From: Phytophthora colocasiae
Lineage: Eukaryota; Oomycota; Peronosporomycetes; Peronosporales; Peronosporaceae
DNA length: 64,000 bases
Reading direction: 5' to 3'
Assembly: GCA_018806915.1 (NCBI GenBank)
Contig: JAGKQI010000059.1
Coordinates: 496,001-560,000 of the forward strand
In this document: piece after piece, positions 1 to 8,951 of the stretch
Layout: the number at the start of each line of letters is the position of its first letter
Numbering within the stretch: position 1 is the stretch's first letter
Translations under genes and position numbers: made by a program
The notes under the pieces: generated by a model
The model's database searches: none
The model's input: only the letters and a program-made list of their open reading frames with translations
Told to the model about the DNA's origin: nothing

Positions 1-249
1 TTTGCAAGCATCTGAAACTGGATGTAACCTCGGTATTGAATCGACAGAATCCCAAATGTGATCAACTTCACAACCTTGAGCACGCTGTTGCGTATTCTCA
101 ATTTGCTGTCTACAAGCGGTTCTATTTGCACGTCCTCGTTCTCGATTGCGACGCAATCTTTCTTCTCTGTCAAACGCTGATTCCCTAGCACGATGTCGTT
201 GAACCGCTAACCGATTGCGTTTACGCTACTCCTCCACGCTCAATGGCAT
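1..249 (-). pseudogene. Helitron replicase N-terminal fragment (runs off the left edge)
   Basis: Reading the minus strand from the ATG at 249-247 gives a basic, arginine-rich stretch (RKRNRLAVQRHRARES, then RLRRNRERGRANRT) followed by IPRLHPVSDAC. The last motif matches VPRLHPVSNH in the better-preserved Helitron relic at 5126-5707, which also has an arginine-rich leader. This points to the same protein family: the region ahead of the Rep domain of Helitron rolling-circle transposases. Codon 8 is TAG, so the frame is broken near its start unless translation begins further in. The rest lies outside the window. The arginine-rich leader could be mistaken for a bZIP basic region, but no leucine heptads follow. 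Confidence 0.5.
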
Positions 250-608
250 TTTAATAAATGAACGTAAAACCAATTTTTGTATTTCTACTACAACTAGTTG
301 GACAATAGCTAATTATTGACATGATCACTAGATTCAGAAATCCTTGTCCATAATGAAAGTAGACATTATACACGACAAGAAGATCAAAATCGGACAAGAT
401 CGTGTTATTTCCAAGTCCTCTGTGCCAGTTCTTTTCACAAAACAAATACAGACAATTTCGTATTAAGCTGGCAAAAACGACCCCCCATGAAGATTTATCA
501 CGAAACATCCATCGTTGTCACGTTTGTTTTTATTGAAAGTAAACGACTAGCCCCGCTTCATATCAACAAATCAATTCACTTTCAATTTTCCACCACCGAC
601 AGCCACAC

Positions 609-1007
609 ATGAAACCTACCCAAACAACTACGAAATGCTACGCGCAGTGGCACCAAGCTGCTGCAAACATCGTTATCGATTTCACTCAAGGCACATGGAA
701 TTTCGATTCGTGCGTCGTTATACTACGCGGATTACCTGGAAGTGGCAAGAGTAGTTTTGCCAACATCTTGACTTCGGAATTCCGCCACGAATTTAGTCTG
801 CCAGGTACCCAATACCAGAGATACACCGGTGTTTGCACCAAGAACTCCTACGAAATTGAGCAAGGCGAGGAAGCATTCTTTACACAGAATCTCATGGCGT
901 CGTTACAAGTGGTGGTAGTAGACGCCATCTTTATGAAAGACCTGAATCGGATCCAAGCTTCAGCATTTCACTTTTGGGAAAACAGAGGTCTTCAGGGTAA
1001 GATCTAA
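609..1007 (+). CDS. P-loop kinase-like protein, possibly truncated (NEDD4BP2/polynucleotide-kinase type)
   Basis: A 132-codon frame opens at ATG 609. Residues 41-49 read GLPGSGKSS, a Walker A motif, preceded by a hydrophobic strand (CVVILR). Residues around 100-107 (LQVVVVDAIFMKD) look like the second core strand with an acidic residue, as in small AAA_33/NEDD4BP2-like ATP-dependent kinases, in which this segment reads roughly VVVDATFM. These are usually 150-180 residues long, so the stop at 1005-1007 is early. A GGTAAG sequence just before the stop (at 995-1000) could be an intron donor, with a possible acceptor near 1159 (CCCATAG), but no convincing second exon was found. The ATP-binding fold is well supported. 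The substrate is unknown. Confidence 0.5.
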   Translation: MKPTQTTTKCYAQWHQAAANIVIDFTQGTWNFDSCVVILRGLPGSGKSSFANILTSEFRHEFSLPGTQYQRYTGVCTKNSYEIEQGEEAFFTQNLMASLQVVVVDAIFMKDLNRIQASAFHFWENRGLQGKI

Positions 1008-1521
1008 ACTGTGAACTTTGCTTGCCGGAACGAAAGCGCACGCAGTAAACCTTAATCGTCGCGCGTCTCATCCTGTGCCGGATTAAACAATACACAAGCG
1101 TTATAACGCTTTCACGGAATTGGATATTTAACAAGTTATGGATCTATCCCATAGCTAGTTGCTATATCTTAATGGATTCTTCAACTTTTATAGCATTCCT
1201 TTGAATGCGATTAAAGCCAAACCCGCACTCAGACAGTAATTTCCATACCAACAGCATTCGAATAATATATGAATCGAAGCATTTACTCGCATATTAAGAG
1301 TGAGAAGTCTCGAATTAGTTTCGCAATAGAGAGAGAATAGAGACTCGTTATGAAGCAGTTTTTGGGTTGAGTAACCTGTTCAGCAGAAACCTATAGCGCA
1401 CTAAATCTTTAATTAAATATCAAAAGTGAGAAGCTTGTGTATAACACTCCAAAAACGGTGACTGTACTAAATGGCTTGTTACTGTACTCGAAGTGTATTA
1501 CCGTATTTAAACAAGTGAGCG

Positions 1522-1584
1522 ACGGTATGTCTTTTCGTTTACTGTACTTCTTATAAAGTACAGTAAAATCGCAAAGAGTACCGT
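1522..1584. repeat. 63-bp imperfect inverted repeat (hairpin)
   Basis: The core arms TTTACTGTACTT (1538-1549) and AAGTACAGTAAA (1556-1567) pair perfectly over 12 bp around a 6-nt loop. Outside them TCTTT (1530-1534) pairs with AAAGA (1573-1577), and ACGGTA (1522-1527) pairs with TACCGT (1579-1584). The motif ACTGTACT also occurs twice just upstream (near 1459 and 1483). Confidence 0.7.
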
Positions 1585-1701
1585 ATTCTGAAGAGACACC
1601 CCTTCAGAGATGGCACGTGCGCAATATAGTCCCCTTTTCATTCTTCGGTACACTATCGTATTCCTTATCCCATCATTCTTTTCTCTCCCGTCTTCCATCG
1701 T

Positions 1702-2209
1702 GTTCACTACAACCCGTCCTGTATTTCTACGATGCTGCCACTCGCTCGAAACCTCGTCTCGTTATTTCTGTCGCTCTTTGTTTCTCGGCTTCTACACGTT
1801 CACTATGAGCCCTACGATACTGCCTCTCATTCTATCATTCCTGTCGCTATCTGCTGCTACCACATTCACTACGGACGACGCGATACTACCTCTCGCTCAG
1901 AGCCCCGTCTCGTCATTCCTGTCGCTACAGATACCGCTCAGAAACGGGCGGATGCAATCATCAAATACATCGTCCAAAGCGATAGAAGTAACTTATCATT
2001 TTAAAGAGGGGGGATTTCTAATTTGATGTACATACACATGGAACCTCTGAAAATCAGTTTTCTGTACGGAAATTATACACTCTCGCAGTTGAAAACTTGA
2101 CGATCCGCCAGTTTCTCAGCGGTATCTGTATCTGCTGCTACCACATTCACTACGGACGATGCGATACTACCTCTCGCTCAGAGCCCCGTCTCGGCATTCC
2201 TGTCGCTAC
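1702..2209 (+). repeat. Dispersed degenerate repeat of about 55-75 bp upstream of the 2270 gene
   Basis: Units begin with TTCACTAC and end with CTGTCGCT. Four are visible, near 1702-1775, 1799-1852, 1864-1927 and 2146-2209, with a fifth partial start at 2214. The last two full units are nearly identical and both include GATACTACCTCTCGCTCAG. The run ends about 60 bp before the ATG at 2270, so it lies in the 5' flank or untranslated leader of that gene. Confidence 0.7.
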
Positions 2210-2269
2210 CCCATTCACTACAGATCGTCGGTCTTCTCCAATAATTACTATCATTTCCAATTTTCTTCA

Positions 2270-2983
2270 ATGCCAACCAAGAAGCACACAAAAGTCTTAC
2301 CCAACGACTCCACCGTTGCCGCTGTATCGCCAACGCAAACGGCAGTCTCTGTCATGACTGATCATCCTACACCGATAAAACACGAACGAACCAATTCTAC
2401 CGACGCACCACCATCGACAACCTACCTGTCTCCACTCAAGAAACTGAAGAAAACTATGAGTCAACATCCACGCAAAATCATTGATTCGTTTGACGGTACG
2501 GCTACCATCCACACAAACCATTAATAATCTAACTATCGATATGCAACAGTTCTACGAGACTTCATCAAAAATAATGACACCACCAACAAAGAAATACGTT
2601 CATCCATCCGGATCCAAGCGCGTCTGTTATGGTTCACCGCCGAAACAATCGGAGAGTATCACTTTCTGCGTCTCTATCTCGGAGAACAAAAGGCACCAGA
2701 GCCACTACACCAACAACAACGGGTACGATTAGCCACTCCCTATTGCATTTCGTTACACAAATTACTAATTACGTTGTAGGAATTTCAAGCCGCTCAGCGC
2801 GACGACGCTTTTGAAGCAAATCAATACCTAATCACACTCTCCCTCTTTGATGTAGCACCGGACGACACCAATCTTCCTGCTCCTGGCACTATCATCTCCT
2901 TCCCACCCATCAAGCTAAGCCTTTATCGAAACTGTTGCCAAGTTAACGCCAAGCTGCAAAGTATCTCTACCATCGTACCTTGA
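2270..2983 (+). CDS. Unknown 200-residue protein, three exons (possible OB-fold)
   Basis: Proposed join 2270-2495, 2550-2722, 2780-2983, which gives 603 nt without an internal stop. Intron 1 (54 bp) runs GTACGG to CAACAG with a CTAAC branch point. Intron 2 (57 bp) runs GTACGA to TTGTAG with TACTAAT. Exon 1 encodes a Thr/Pro/Lys-rich leader ending in LSPLKKLKKTMSQHPRKIID. Exon 2 encodes an amphipathic segment (LRDFIKNND to QARLLWF, then FLRLYLGEQKAPEPL). Exon 3 holds alternating hydrophobic strands with PGTIISFPPIKLSLYRNCC. The gene at 6195-6888 is a clear paralogue with the same exon order and an exon 2 of identical length, which supports this model. The glycine-led strand pair in exon 3 resembles OB-fold nucleic-acid-binding proteins, but that is an inference. 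No family was recognised. Confidence 0.65.
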
Positions 2984-3055
2984 ACATCCACGTGATTCTC
3001 ATCCAAGTTCAGGCTAAGCTGAAAGCCATATCACCCTCCGTGTGCCTCCAACAAA

Positions 3056-3211
3056 CAATTGTTATTCGCCAATACGTCCGTCTACTATTTCAATGAACAC
3101 CTCATTCAATAACCACAATGCATTTAGCGCCACCAATTGTTATTCGCCAATACGTCCGTCTACTATTTCTATGAACACCTCACTCAATAACCACAACGCA
3201 TTTAGCGTCAC
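3056..3211 (+). repeat. Tandem duplication, 78 bp x 2
   Basis: Copy 1 (3056-3133) and copy 2 (3134-3211) both begin CAATTGTTATTCGCC and differ by only a few bases. The period is a multiple of three, so a frame from 3042 to 3269 reads through both as a repeated 26-residue block (NCYSPIRPSTISMNT...). It lies 70 bp beyond the stop of the 2270 gene. It may be 3' flank rather than coding, because nothing else supports a gene here. Confidence 0.75.
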
Positions 3212-3393
3212 TAATGCTCTTACTTACGCTTCAAAGCCGCCTCCATACGCATTTAACCAAGAAGATTGACTACTTCACCTCTGCAATATCACCTTACAGA
3301 CATTCCATCATCCTTCTATTACCATTTACAACCTCCACTTTACTCTTCACGTTCTCCCCCCCCCCACACACACACACACCATTCACGTCAGCT

Positions 3394-3447
3394 TTCGAAC
3401 TACGAACTCCGGAGCGTTTACGTCCGGTAGCCAATTCGTAGTTCGAA
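3394..3447. repeat. 13-bp perfect inverted repeat
   Basis: TTCGAACTACGAA (3394-3406) is the reverse complement of TTCGTAGTTCGAA (3435-3447), with a 28-nt spacer. The left arm core TTCGAACTACG recurs at 6989-6999, downstream of the paralogous gene. A CA/C-rich simple repeat (about 3357-3379) lies just before it. Confidence 0.75.
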
Positions 3448-3656
3448 GAACTATCGTTAGTAGACACAGCGGGCTTGTTGTCATCGTACGACCTTCGAGC
3501 GACCTTGGCATTCGAGCAACCTGAATCGGAAAAGAACGGAACCGAAGAATGCCCGATATAGGGAAGCGGCGGCGGCCGAAGGCGATGTAGCGGCCGTACG
3601 GATTCGGTTATCGGCAACAAGGGCGATGGCGATGGCGTGAAGGCGACGACCTGAAC

Positions 3657-3880
3657 GCGAAGAAGTCCAAGGAGGGCGACAAGGTGGAGACTCCGTACAA
3701 TGGCAAGGGCAAATTCTACCCGGGCGTGACCTGGTGCTGCCGCCTGAACGGCACGCACGACGTTGAATTCGACGATGGCGAGAAAGGGAAGGATGTAGCG
3801 GCCGCACGGATCCGGTTGATCGGCAAGAAGGGCGACGGCGACGGCAACGGCGACGACCGGAAGTCCAAGGTCCCGTACAA
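3657..3880 (+). pseudogene. Tudor-like repeat protein fragment
   Basis: One plus-strand frame reads EGDKVETPYNGKGKFYPG, then NGTHDVEFDDGEK, then VAAARIRLIGKKG. This has the layout of a Tudor-like module: a lead strand with GDKVE, an aromatic YPG turn, DGT-DVEFDDGEK, then V.A..IR. Such modules occur in tandem in stramenopile proteins. The bases before it (about 3575-3620) repeat the end of a module in another frame, and KSKVPYN after it looks like the start of the next one. There is no start codon or complete gene, so this is a cut-out of a multi-module gene. The larger minus-strand frame over the same bases is a shadow of its GC-rich codons. Confidence 0.5.
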
Positions 3881-4536
3881 TTGTAAAAGAAATCCGGGAT
3901 TTTCGCATTGTCATACTCCATATTCGAATCGACATTTCATTGGACTAGAGCCAATGGGCGTTTCTTCTTTCTCTTCAGTCGGCGTTTTACTCTCTTGCAG
4001 GCGTACCAGGTACCTCGACTGCTGGCCTGCCTAGTTGGCGTCGTTAGGGGCGTTGAAGAGTGGGCTGGCCTCGAGGGGTGTACCGGGAAAAGTGCACAGC
4101 GTCGACGCGTGGTGCACTCGTGTGCACTTTTGATTTTGTGGTACACAGACCCATTGGTCTGTATACTTTTGATTGTTGCGCCATCACATAGGTGTGTGCA
4201 GTTTTTGATCGATTTGCTACGGAAAGTAGAGCGCCTGTAGCATCTAGTGATCGACGTTAACGCGTAGGCTCTTTTTGACTGATTTGCTGTGGGATCTAGA
4301 GCGCCCGCAGCATCTATTGAATGACGTTAACGCGTAGGCTCTTTTGATTGATTTGCTGTGGGAATTAGAGCGCCTACAGCACCTATTGATTGACTTTAAC
4401 GCGTAGGCTCATTAGTGGTGCTTGACAAGCAGTGGTCCGTCACATTTGCAGTCACTGGCAGGTGAAATCTTGCCAAGGTGGCGTTGCTGAGGTCGTTTAA
4501 GCGTTGTTCTTCACGGAGTGCGTGTTCCGGTGGCTT
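3881..4536. other. Intergenic stretch with structured repeats, no gene recognised
   Basis: This holds a 10-bp perfect inverted repeat (AAAAGTGCAC at 4088-4097 and GTGCACTTTT at 4122-4131) and the 70-bp tandem repeat described separately. No credible coding frame was seen. Confidence 0.6.
4202..4411 (+). repeat. Tandem repeat, about 70 bp x 3, each with a hairpin
   Basis: Three units with GATTTGCT at 4211, 4281 and 4350 (periods 70 and 69 bp) each end with TTAACGCGTAGGCTC. Within each unit the bases after GATTT pair with those before CATCT or CACCT: GCTACGG with CCTGTAGC in unit 1, GCTGTGGG with CCCGCAGC in unit 2, GCTGTGGG with CCTACAGC in unit 3. Changes on the two sides keep the stem paired. 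Confidence 0.75.
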
Positions 4537-4670
4537 CTACCACTCCACAAGTTCTGCCGACATTGGTGCTAGTGCGACCAGCCCCTTGCGAGTTCTAACC
4601 CGTGATACAAGCAAGTAGGTCTGTTGCGGTTTGTTGACAAACGCCTGAGTCGATTTCCAGTCCATAACAA

Positions 4671-5102
4671 TCATGGACTGCAGCGTTTCTCCTTGCGCAC
4701 ACCTGTGACGACTGGAACAGCTTCGAATTGGTGGTGGCCAATACAATGCGTACTATAGAGCGGGTGACCAGTCAAAAACGAATCCGATGTTGCTGTCGAT
4801 CCGGATTGCTTGCGGCGAAAGCAAGTCATGACGAATTCGTAAAGGCATTTCCGGTCAAGTGACTCTGGTCGGTACAAATAATCATCAAGAAAAGACGCTG
4901 CTCGGAACTTGATGTTGGACGCGTCATCTCTCACCTCGACGAGGTTGCATGAGTGTGTGTCGTTTTGGATCAGCTCACGCAAAATGTCGTAGAGCGGTAG
5001 AGTTGTGCAGGGAGCGCTCATGTAGGAGCATGACCCACGCAGGAGATAAAGTGCAGCTAGAGGTCCTGCGATCTCGCGCCGATTTGTCATTGCAAATACC
5101 AT
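4671..5102 (-). pseudogene. Helitron transposase fragment, region between Rep and helicase
   Basis: The minus-strand frame from ATG 5102 encodes REIAGPLAALYLLRGSCSYMS, ILRELIQNDTHSCNLVEV, FRAASFLDDYLYRPESL and a region rich in Cys/His (HPLYSTHCIGHHQFE). This is the style of the stretch that links the replication-initiator domain to the Pif1-type helicase in oomycete Helitrons. The HUH catalytic motifs and helicase Walker motifs are both absent. It lies 24 bp downstream of the N-terminal fragment at 5126-5707 in the same orientation, so an internal deletion removed the catalytic part. The frame continues in a different register to about 4537. The family assignment rests on memory of related proteins. 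Confidence 0.5.
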
Positions 5103-5125
5103 GGATGCAACGCGTCTGCGTCCAA

Positions 5126-5707
5126 CTATCGAGCGGTCCGTTTGCGACGTCTGAGTTTGCTGTTCTCGGAGTTCTTGATCGAGAATTTTGGCAACAACTG
5201 CTTAGCTAAACTGGCATTGCACTCTTGACAAACTTGGATGTAACCAGCCGGGTGGATGCCACGTTTTGACAGAAGCATTCCACCTAAGCAAGCAAACAAC
5301 TCGGAGCAATCATACTCTGCTGCCAATTCCATTGGCAACTGTTCTTCGACGCTGGACAGCAGTAAACGCATCTGCTGAATAGGGTCACGATCATCGCCTA
5401 GCGATATCAGGTGCATCGACTTCCATAGCTTGCTGCGGTCACACACAGCGCAGGTCGCACTATCAAGTCCCGACGGCCCCAGATCTAGCCTCAACCGATG
5501 TAGAACTGCTTTCTTTGTGTGGTTAGATACCGGGTGAAGCCTCGGAACGTTATCATCTAGCCAGCTTTGATGCGGTATGTCGATGGTTTTACCTCTAGGA
5601 TCCCCACCGACAGCACAGCGGGTACGTCGATATCGTTCGCGTTGTTGTCGCAGTCGTTCGGCTCTCGCTTCGTTGGACAGCGCGTTTGTGCCGCTCTCGC
5701 TTTTCAT
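5126..5707 (-). pseudogene. Helitron transposase N-terminal region (DUF6570-like, two CxxC pairs)
   Basis: A 193-codon frame begins at ATG 5707. It has an arginine-rich leader (residues 13-30), NVPRLHPVSNHTKKAVLHRLRLDLGP (53-78) and two cysteine pairs (C86/C89 in CAVCDR and C160/C163 in CQECN), with PKFSIKN after the second pair. This fits a zinc-binding domain found ahead of the Rep domain in oomycete Helitron proteins. After PKFSIKN the protein ends in a short arginine-rich tail and a stop, where a full Helitron protein would run on for more than 1000 residues. The next piece downstream belongs to a later part of the same protein, so the catalytic centre has been deleted. Confidence 0.55.
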
Positions 5708-6194
5708 CAGCAGTCAACACCATAACCCGTGGAGAACAACAACCAGTACAGATAGTGGATGATGATGAATGCCACCCCAGCCGAAGATGTTCATATCGGT
5801 TGTAACTTTAACATCAAGGCCTCGTCCCAGGTTCTCACGTTCAAGTTCCAACACCGTCGACACCGCACGGATAGGGAAACACGGGGTGCTGTTGTACTCG
5901 GAACTGACAAATTGTCTGCGCTGCAGCATGCATTGCGAAAAGCTCATGTCGACTGCATGCCGTCACGAAGTCAAATACGTGCTCCCGTTGGCCATTCCGT
6001 ATTTCAGCGTCCCAGTCGCACATGCTAACCTTCAGGCATGCTCGCTCGCAACTTTACACGAAATATTGCCTGCTTTTATTATCGTCATCCACTGCTATCG
6101 TCTGGTCCCTTAGCAGCCGGACCGAATTCGTATCTATGGTCCGCGTTTATCCATCTTCAAAGAGCCCGTTACTTTCTCCTTTCCTACCAAAGAC
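5708..6194. other. Interval without a recognised gene
   Basis: Short frames exist on both strands. One minus-strand stretch (about 5760-5900) is hydrophobic/acidic but matched nothing I know. This may contain the Helitron 5' end and the promoter of the gene at 6195. Confidence 0.4.
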
Positions 6195-6888
6195 ATGCCA
6201 CCGAAGAAGCAACGTGACAAAGAGGCGATCGGCAAGCAGGCAATTGGCAACGTCGCAGCCGACCTTCCATCGCCGTCTACCACAAACTACCAGTCGCCCT
6301 TAAAGAAACTCAAGAGCACCATTGACAAGCACCAGCGCAAAATTATTGACAATAAGTATTTATCACCACTTGGATACATCATTCCTAACCTTACACTTGC
6401 GGTCTGACAGACCTGCGAGAGTATATCATGAACAATGATGGCAAAGACAAAGAAGTGTGTGCGTCGGTACGCATTAAGGCGCGGCTGCTCTAGATTGCAC
6501 CTGACACGGTCGCCAATCTACAATTCTTGCGGCTCTACTTTGGCGAATACCAGGCTCCGGAGCCACTACAGGACCAACAACAGGTGATCAACACGCTAGA
6601 ACACGAGAAACAATGTCCAAATTCACTCACAAGTGACACCTACATTCACAGGCATTCAAGGAAGCCCAACGTGAGGATCCGTTTGAAACGAACCAGTTCC
6701 TCATCACGGTTTCACTGCTCAAAGTGGACATTAACGATCCAAAGCTCCCACGTCCGGGAGATGTGGTGATGATCACGCCATACAAGCTCAACGTCTACCG
6801 CAACTGCTGCCAAGTCGATGCTAAGCTCTACGGGCTCGCCAATATCGACATTCCATGGCGTCACGCAAACACGTTGGCATGCCCATGA
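6195..6888 (+). pseudogene. Broken paralogue of the 2270-2983 gene
   Basis: Exon 1 (6195 to about 6355) begins MPPKKQRDKE and ends SPLKKLKSTIDKHQRKIID. Exon 2 (6411-6583, 173 nt, the same length as in the paralogue) gives LREYIMNND, FLRLYFGEYQAPEPL. Exon 3 (6652-6888) gives FLITVSLLKVD, RPGDVVMITPYKLNVYRNCCQVDAKL and ends at TGA. Intron 2 is GTGATC to TTCACAG, 68 bp. Exon 2 carries TAG where the paralogue has TGG (ARLL-stop-IAP against ARLLWFTAE). The best exon 1 donor (GT at 6356) puts exon 2 out of frame by one base. Both defects point to a pseudogene. GC content is higher than in the paralogue. Confidence 0.65.
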
Positions 6889-6988
6889 ACACCACGTAAT
6901 CCCCACCACCCAGTCAATCGCCGGTCGATCAGTCAATTAGTCAATCTATTCTCGCTTCCAAGCACCACATAAAAACACGCATCAACGT

Positions 6989-7016
6989 TTCGAACTACGG
7001 CCAGGCTTCAGCCTGG
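6989..7016. repeat. Shared 3'-flank motif plus perfect hairpin
   Basis: TTCGAACTACG (6989-6999) repeats the motif at 3394. It is followed directly by CCAGGC-TTCA-GCCTGG (7001-7016), a 6-bp perfect stem with a 4-nt loop. About 100 bp separate it from the stop codon of the 6195 paralogue. After the hairpin GGTACCCAAT parallels GGTAGCCAAT at 3426-3435. Confidence 0.65.
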
Positions 7017-7042
7017 TACCCAATCGTTTGGGGGTTGTGTTT

Positions 7043-7170
7043 GGATGTCATCGAGTGACATTCGCGTCACATTTGCCTTCTCCCCTGAATCGGATGACAT
7101 CGAGTAACATTCGCGTCACATTTTCCTTCTCCCCTGGATCGGATGTCATCGAGTAACATTCGTGTCACAT
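7043..7170 (+). repeat. 49-bp tandem repeat, 2.6 copies
   Basis: Units start at 7043, 7092 and 7141 with GGATGTCATCGAG or GGATGACATCGAG. Each contains CATTCGCGTCACATT (last unit CATTCGTGTCACAT), followed by CTTCTCCCCTG in the first two. In unit 1 ATGTCA and TGACAT form a 6-bp stem. Confidence 0.75.
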
Positions 7171-8951
7171 AATTTAAATTTTAACATCGACATTCTTTGC
7201 CACATTATCCGGACAAAAGCTATTGCATGAAATTTATAGGTTACATCTTACATCCAATGTTAAGCTGGGACATGCATGCCATGTCTTGTCGGTATTAATG
7301 TGAGCATGTGCCAAGCTCAAGACTTTTATTGGTCACCTTTATTGTTTCAGTGCTCGACAGATATTTTGTGCTATGTATGCTCATTCTACCTTCCGCAAAT
7401 GCGTCCTATTAGTCTACTCATCAGTGCTCGCACAGCAATACCAATAGCAATGAACTTAATACGAACTTAGAGACATCTGAGAGAGCAGTAAGTTATTTGA
7501 TACCTCAAAAGCTGCAAATTACTCCTGATAGCTACAAAGTGCGCCGACAACAGCGCTGCTCTCCACAGAGCTCACAAGACAATGTAGAACAGGTGCTGGT
7601 ACAACCCGAAAGGCTCCCACAAGCTACTATGACAGCCACCTTGGCTGTCGCAGTAGTTTGTGGACGTAATGTGTGATAGATGGATAATAGTATGCAACTA
7701 TAAGCAAGCAGCAGAACCACATACGGTCATATGAGGCCCTGGTCCAAGCAAATGTTACTGTCACTTTTATAACTTAGCGATTCTTCGTTTAGAAAACATT
7801 GTTAGTTGCTGGCCGCACTCGACATCATCTAATGCCGAGTGTGGTAGGGTACATTTGCTCTAATTTACTTCAAGTTACATAGCAATTCTGGTTTGACATT
7901 TGTCTAACAAATTATGTGCAAATCGCGCTTTGCATTTTTGTCATACATTCAAACAGAGGGGAAAATTACCTTTTCAGAAAAATACAGACAGAATGTCTGA
8001 CGCTAACATTTAAAGTAAGTTCAATGCATTTCGGATTCTGGAAAATGCCAATTTTTGTCAATCATGTTAAACTCTCAGACAGCGAAAAGTAGCTTGGTCC
8101 AGACATCGTCATTCAAAGCCCCCACAACATCATCAACTAAAGTTTTTGCCTCGTAGAAGCAGATCCAAGGTGCAGCGCGAGTAAAATCTCTCGGCTTCTG
8201 CACAACAACCAGCATTGCTACGAGTCTTTGATGGCCTCACAGTATTTTCTTGTCATCGTGTCTCTTGATGAGGTGGTTCATGGAGAAGAGTTGGGAGAAG
8301 GAGCTGGAGCGCACAAGTGGGTGTTCACGTTGGTCGATTAGTATTTGCTCATTGCGTTTGCGTGGTGCTTCTGGAACCAACACCGATACAATGGGCCTAT
8401 TCATGACAAACACCTTTAAACAACCGTGATGCCATGAATTCTGGACGATTCCATTAGAGAGCATGGACAGCTTCATCAGCACAAGCACACAAAGCACTGT
8501 TAGACCTCCAAGAGAAAAAAAAGTTGGAAGTTGAGCCCACGACAGAGATTCACTTATTACCGGACCAGGACCAGGCAGCCAGAAACCTCGAAGATGGTTT
8601 TCCTGGTCCCTTTCCCTGTCCTTGTTGCTCAACCACGGACTGGGGCCAGGACTGACAGAAACCTCTCTATTAATAAGCCAAGCCTGGTATAATACAATAA
8701 ATCCGTTAAAGCAACTTCACGGTGAGCAACTTCAGCAACTTTATTTTCTTTACAAAGGGTTAACCCTTTTAATCTGTAAATGATACTTTTTTCTTGATTA
8801 TTGTATGGTTGATTAACCGGCAAAATTAATCCGTTGCAAGCCGTCGCCACCCGAACGTCGCGCGCTGATTGGTCGGCTGGTCCCGTCTATTTCCGAAATT
8901 GTAACCCTGAGTCTCGGATCGTGCCCCGAGAGGGATCGCCGTCCAGTAGAG
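7171..8951. other. Long interval without a recognised gene
   Basis: Mostly AT-rich. Visible items are a hairpin at 7631-7649 (GACAGCCA-CCT-TGGCTGTC), an imperfect inverted repeat near 7812-7842 and a 16-bp palindrome (8754-8769, AAAGGGTTAACCCTTT). Minus-strand frames at 8237-8632 and 8629-8850 have no recognisable domain and were not accepted as genes. Confidence 0.5.
8754..8769. repeat. 16-bp perfect palindrome centred on GTTAAC
   Basis: AAAGGGTTAACCCTTT is its own reverse complement. Its GGGTTAACCC core is what a TTAA target with CCC-type piggyBac ends on both sides would look like, so it could be a solo scar. That is only an inference. Confidence 0.6.

Larger units (their letters stand above)
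1008..2269. other. Interval without a recognised gene
   Basis: AT-rich DNA from 1008 to about 1700 contains one long imperfect hairpin (1522-1584). From about 1700 it contains pyrimidine-rich degenerate repeats leading to the start of the gene at 2270. Small overlapping frames here are low-complexity translations of the repeats and none was accepted. Confidence 0.6.

Noticed and set aside
1..249. bZIP transcription factor
   Set aside because: The basic stretch looks bZIP-like, but no leucine heptad follows and the downstream PRLHPVS motif matches the Helitron relic at 5126-5707.
3294..3935. 213-codon minus-strand frame
   Set aside because: It is the opposite strand of a GC-rich Tudor-like repeat and simple-sequence DNA, with a low-complexity Val/Ala/Leu/Arg product and no domain.
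8237..8850. Two minus-strand frames (131 and 73 codons) as genes
   Set aside because: No recognisable domain, AT-rich sequence, and no paralogue in the window to support them.
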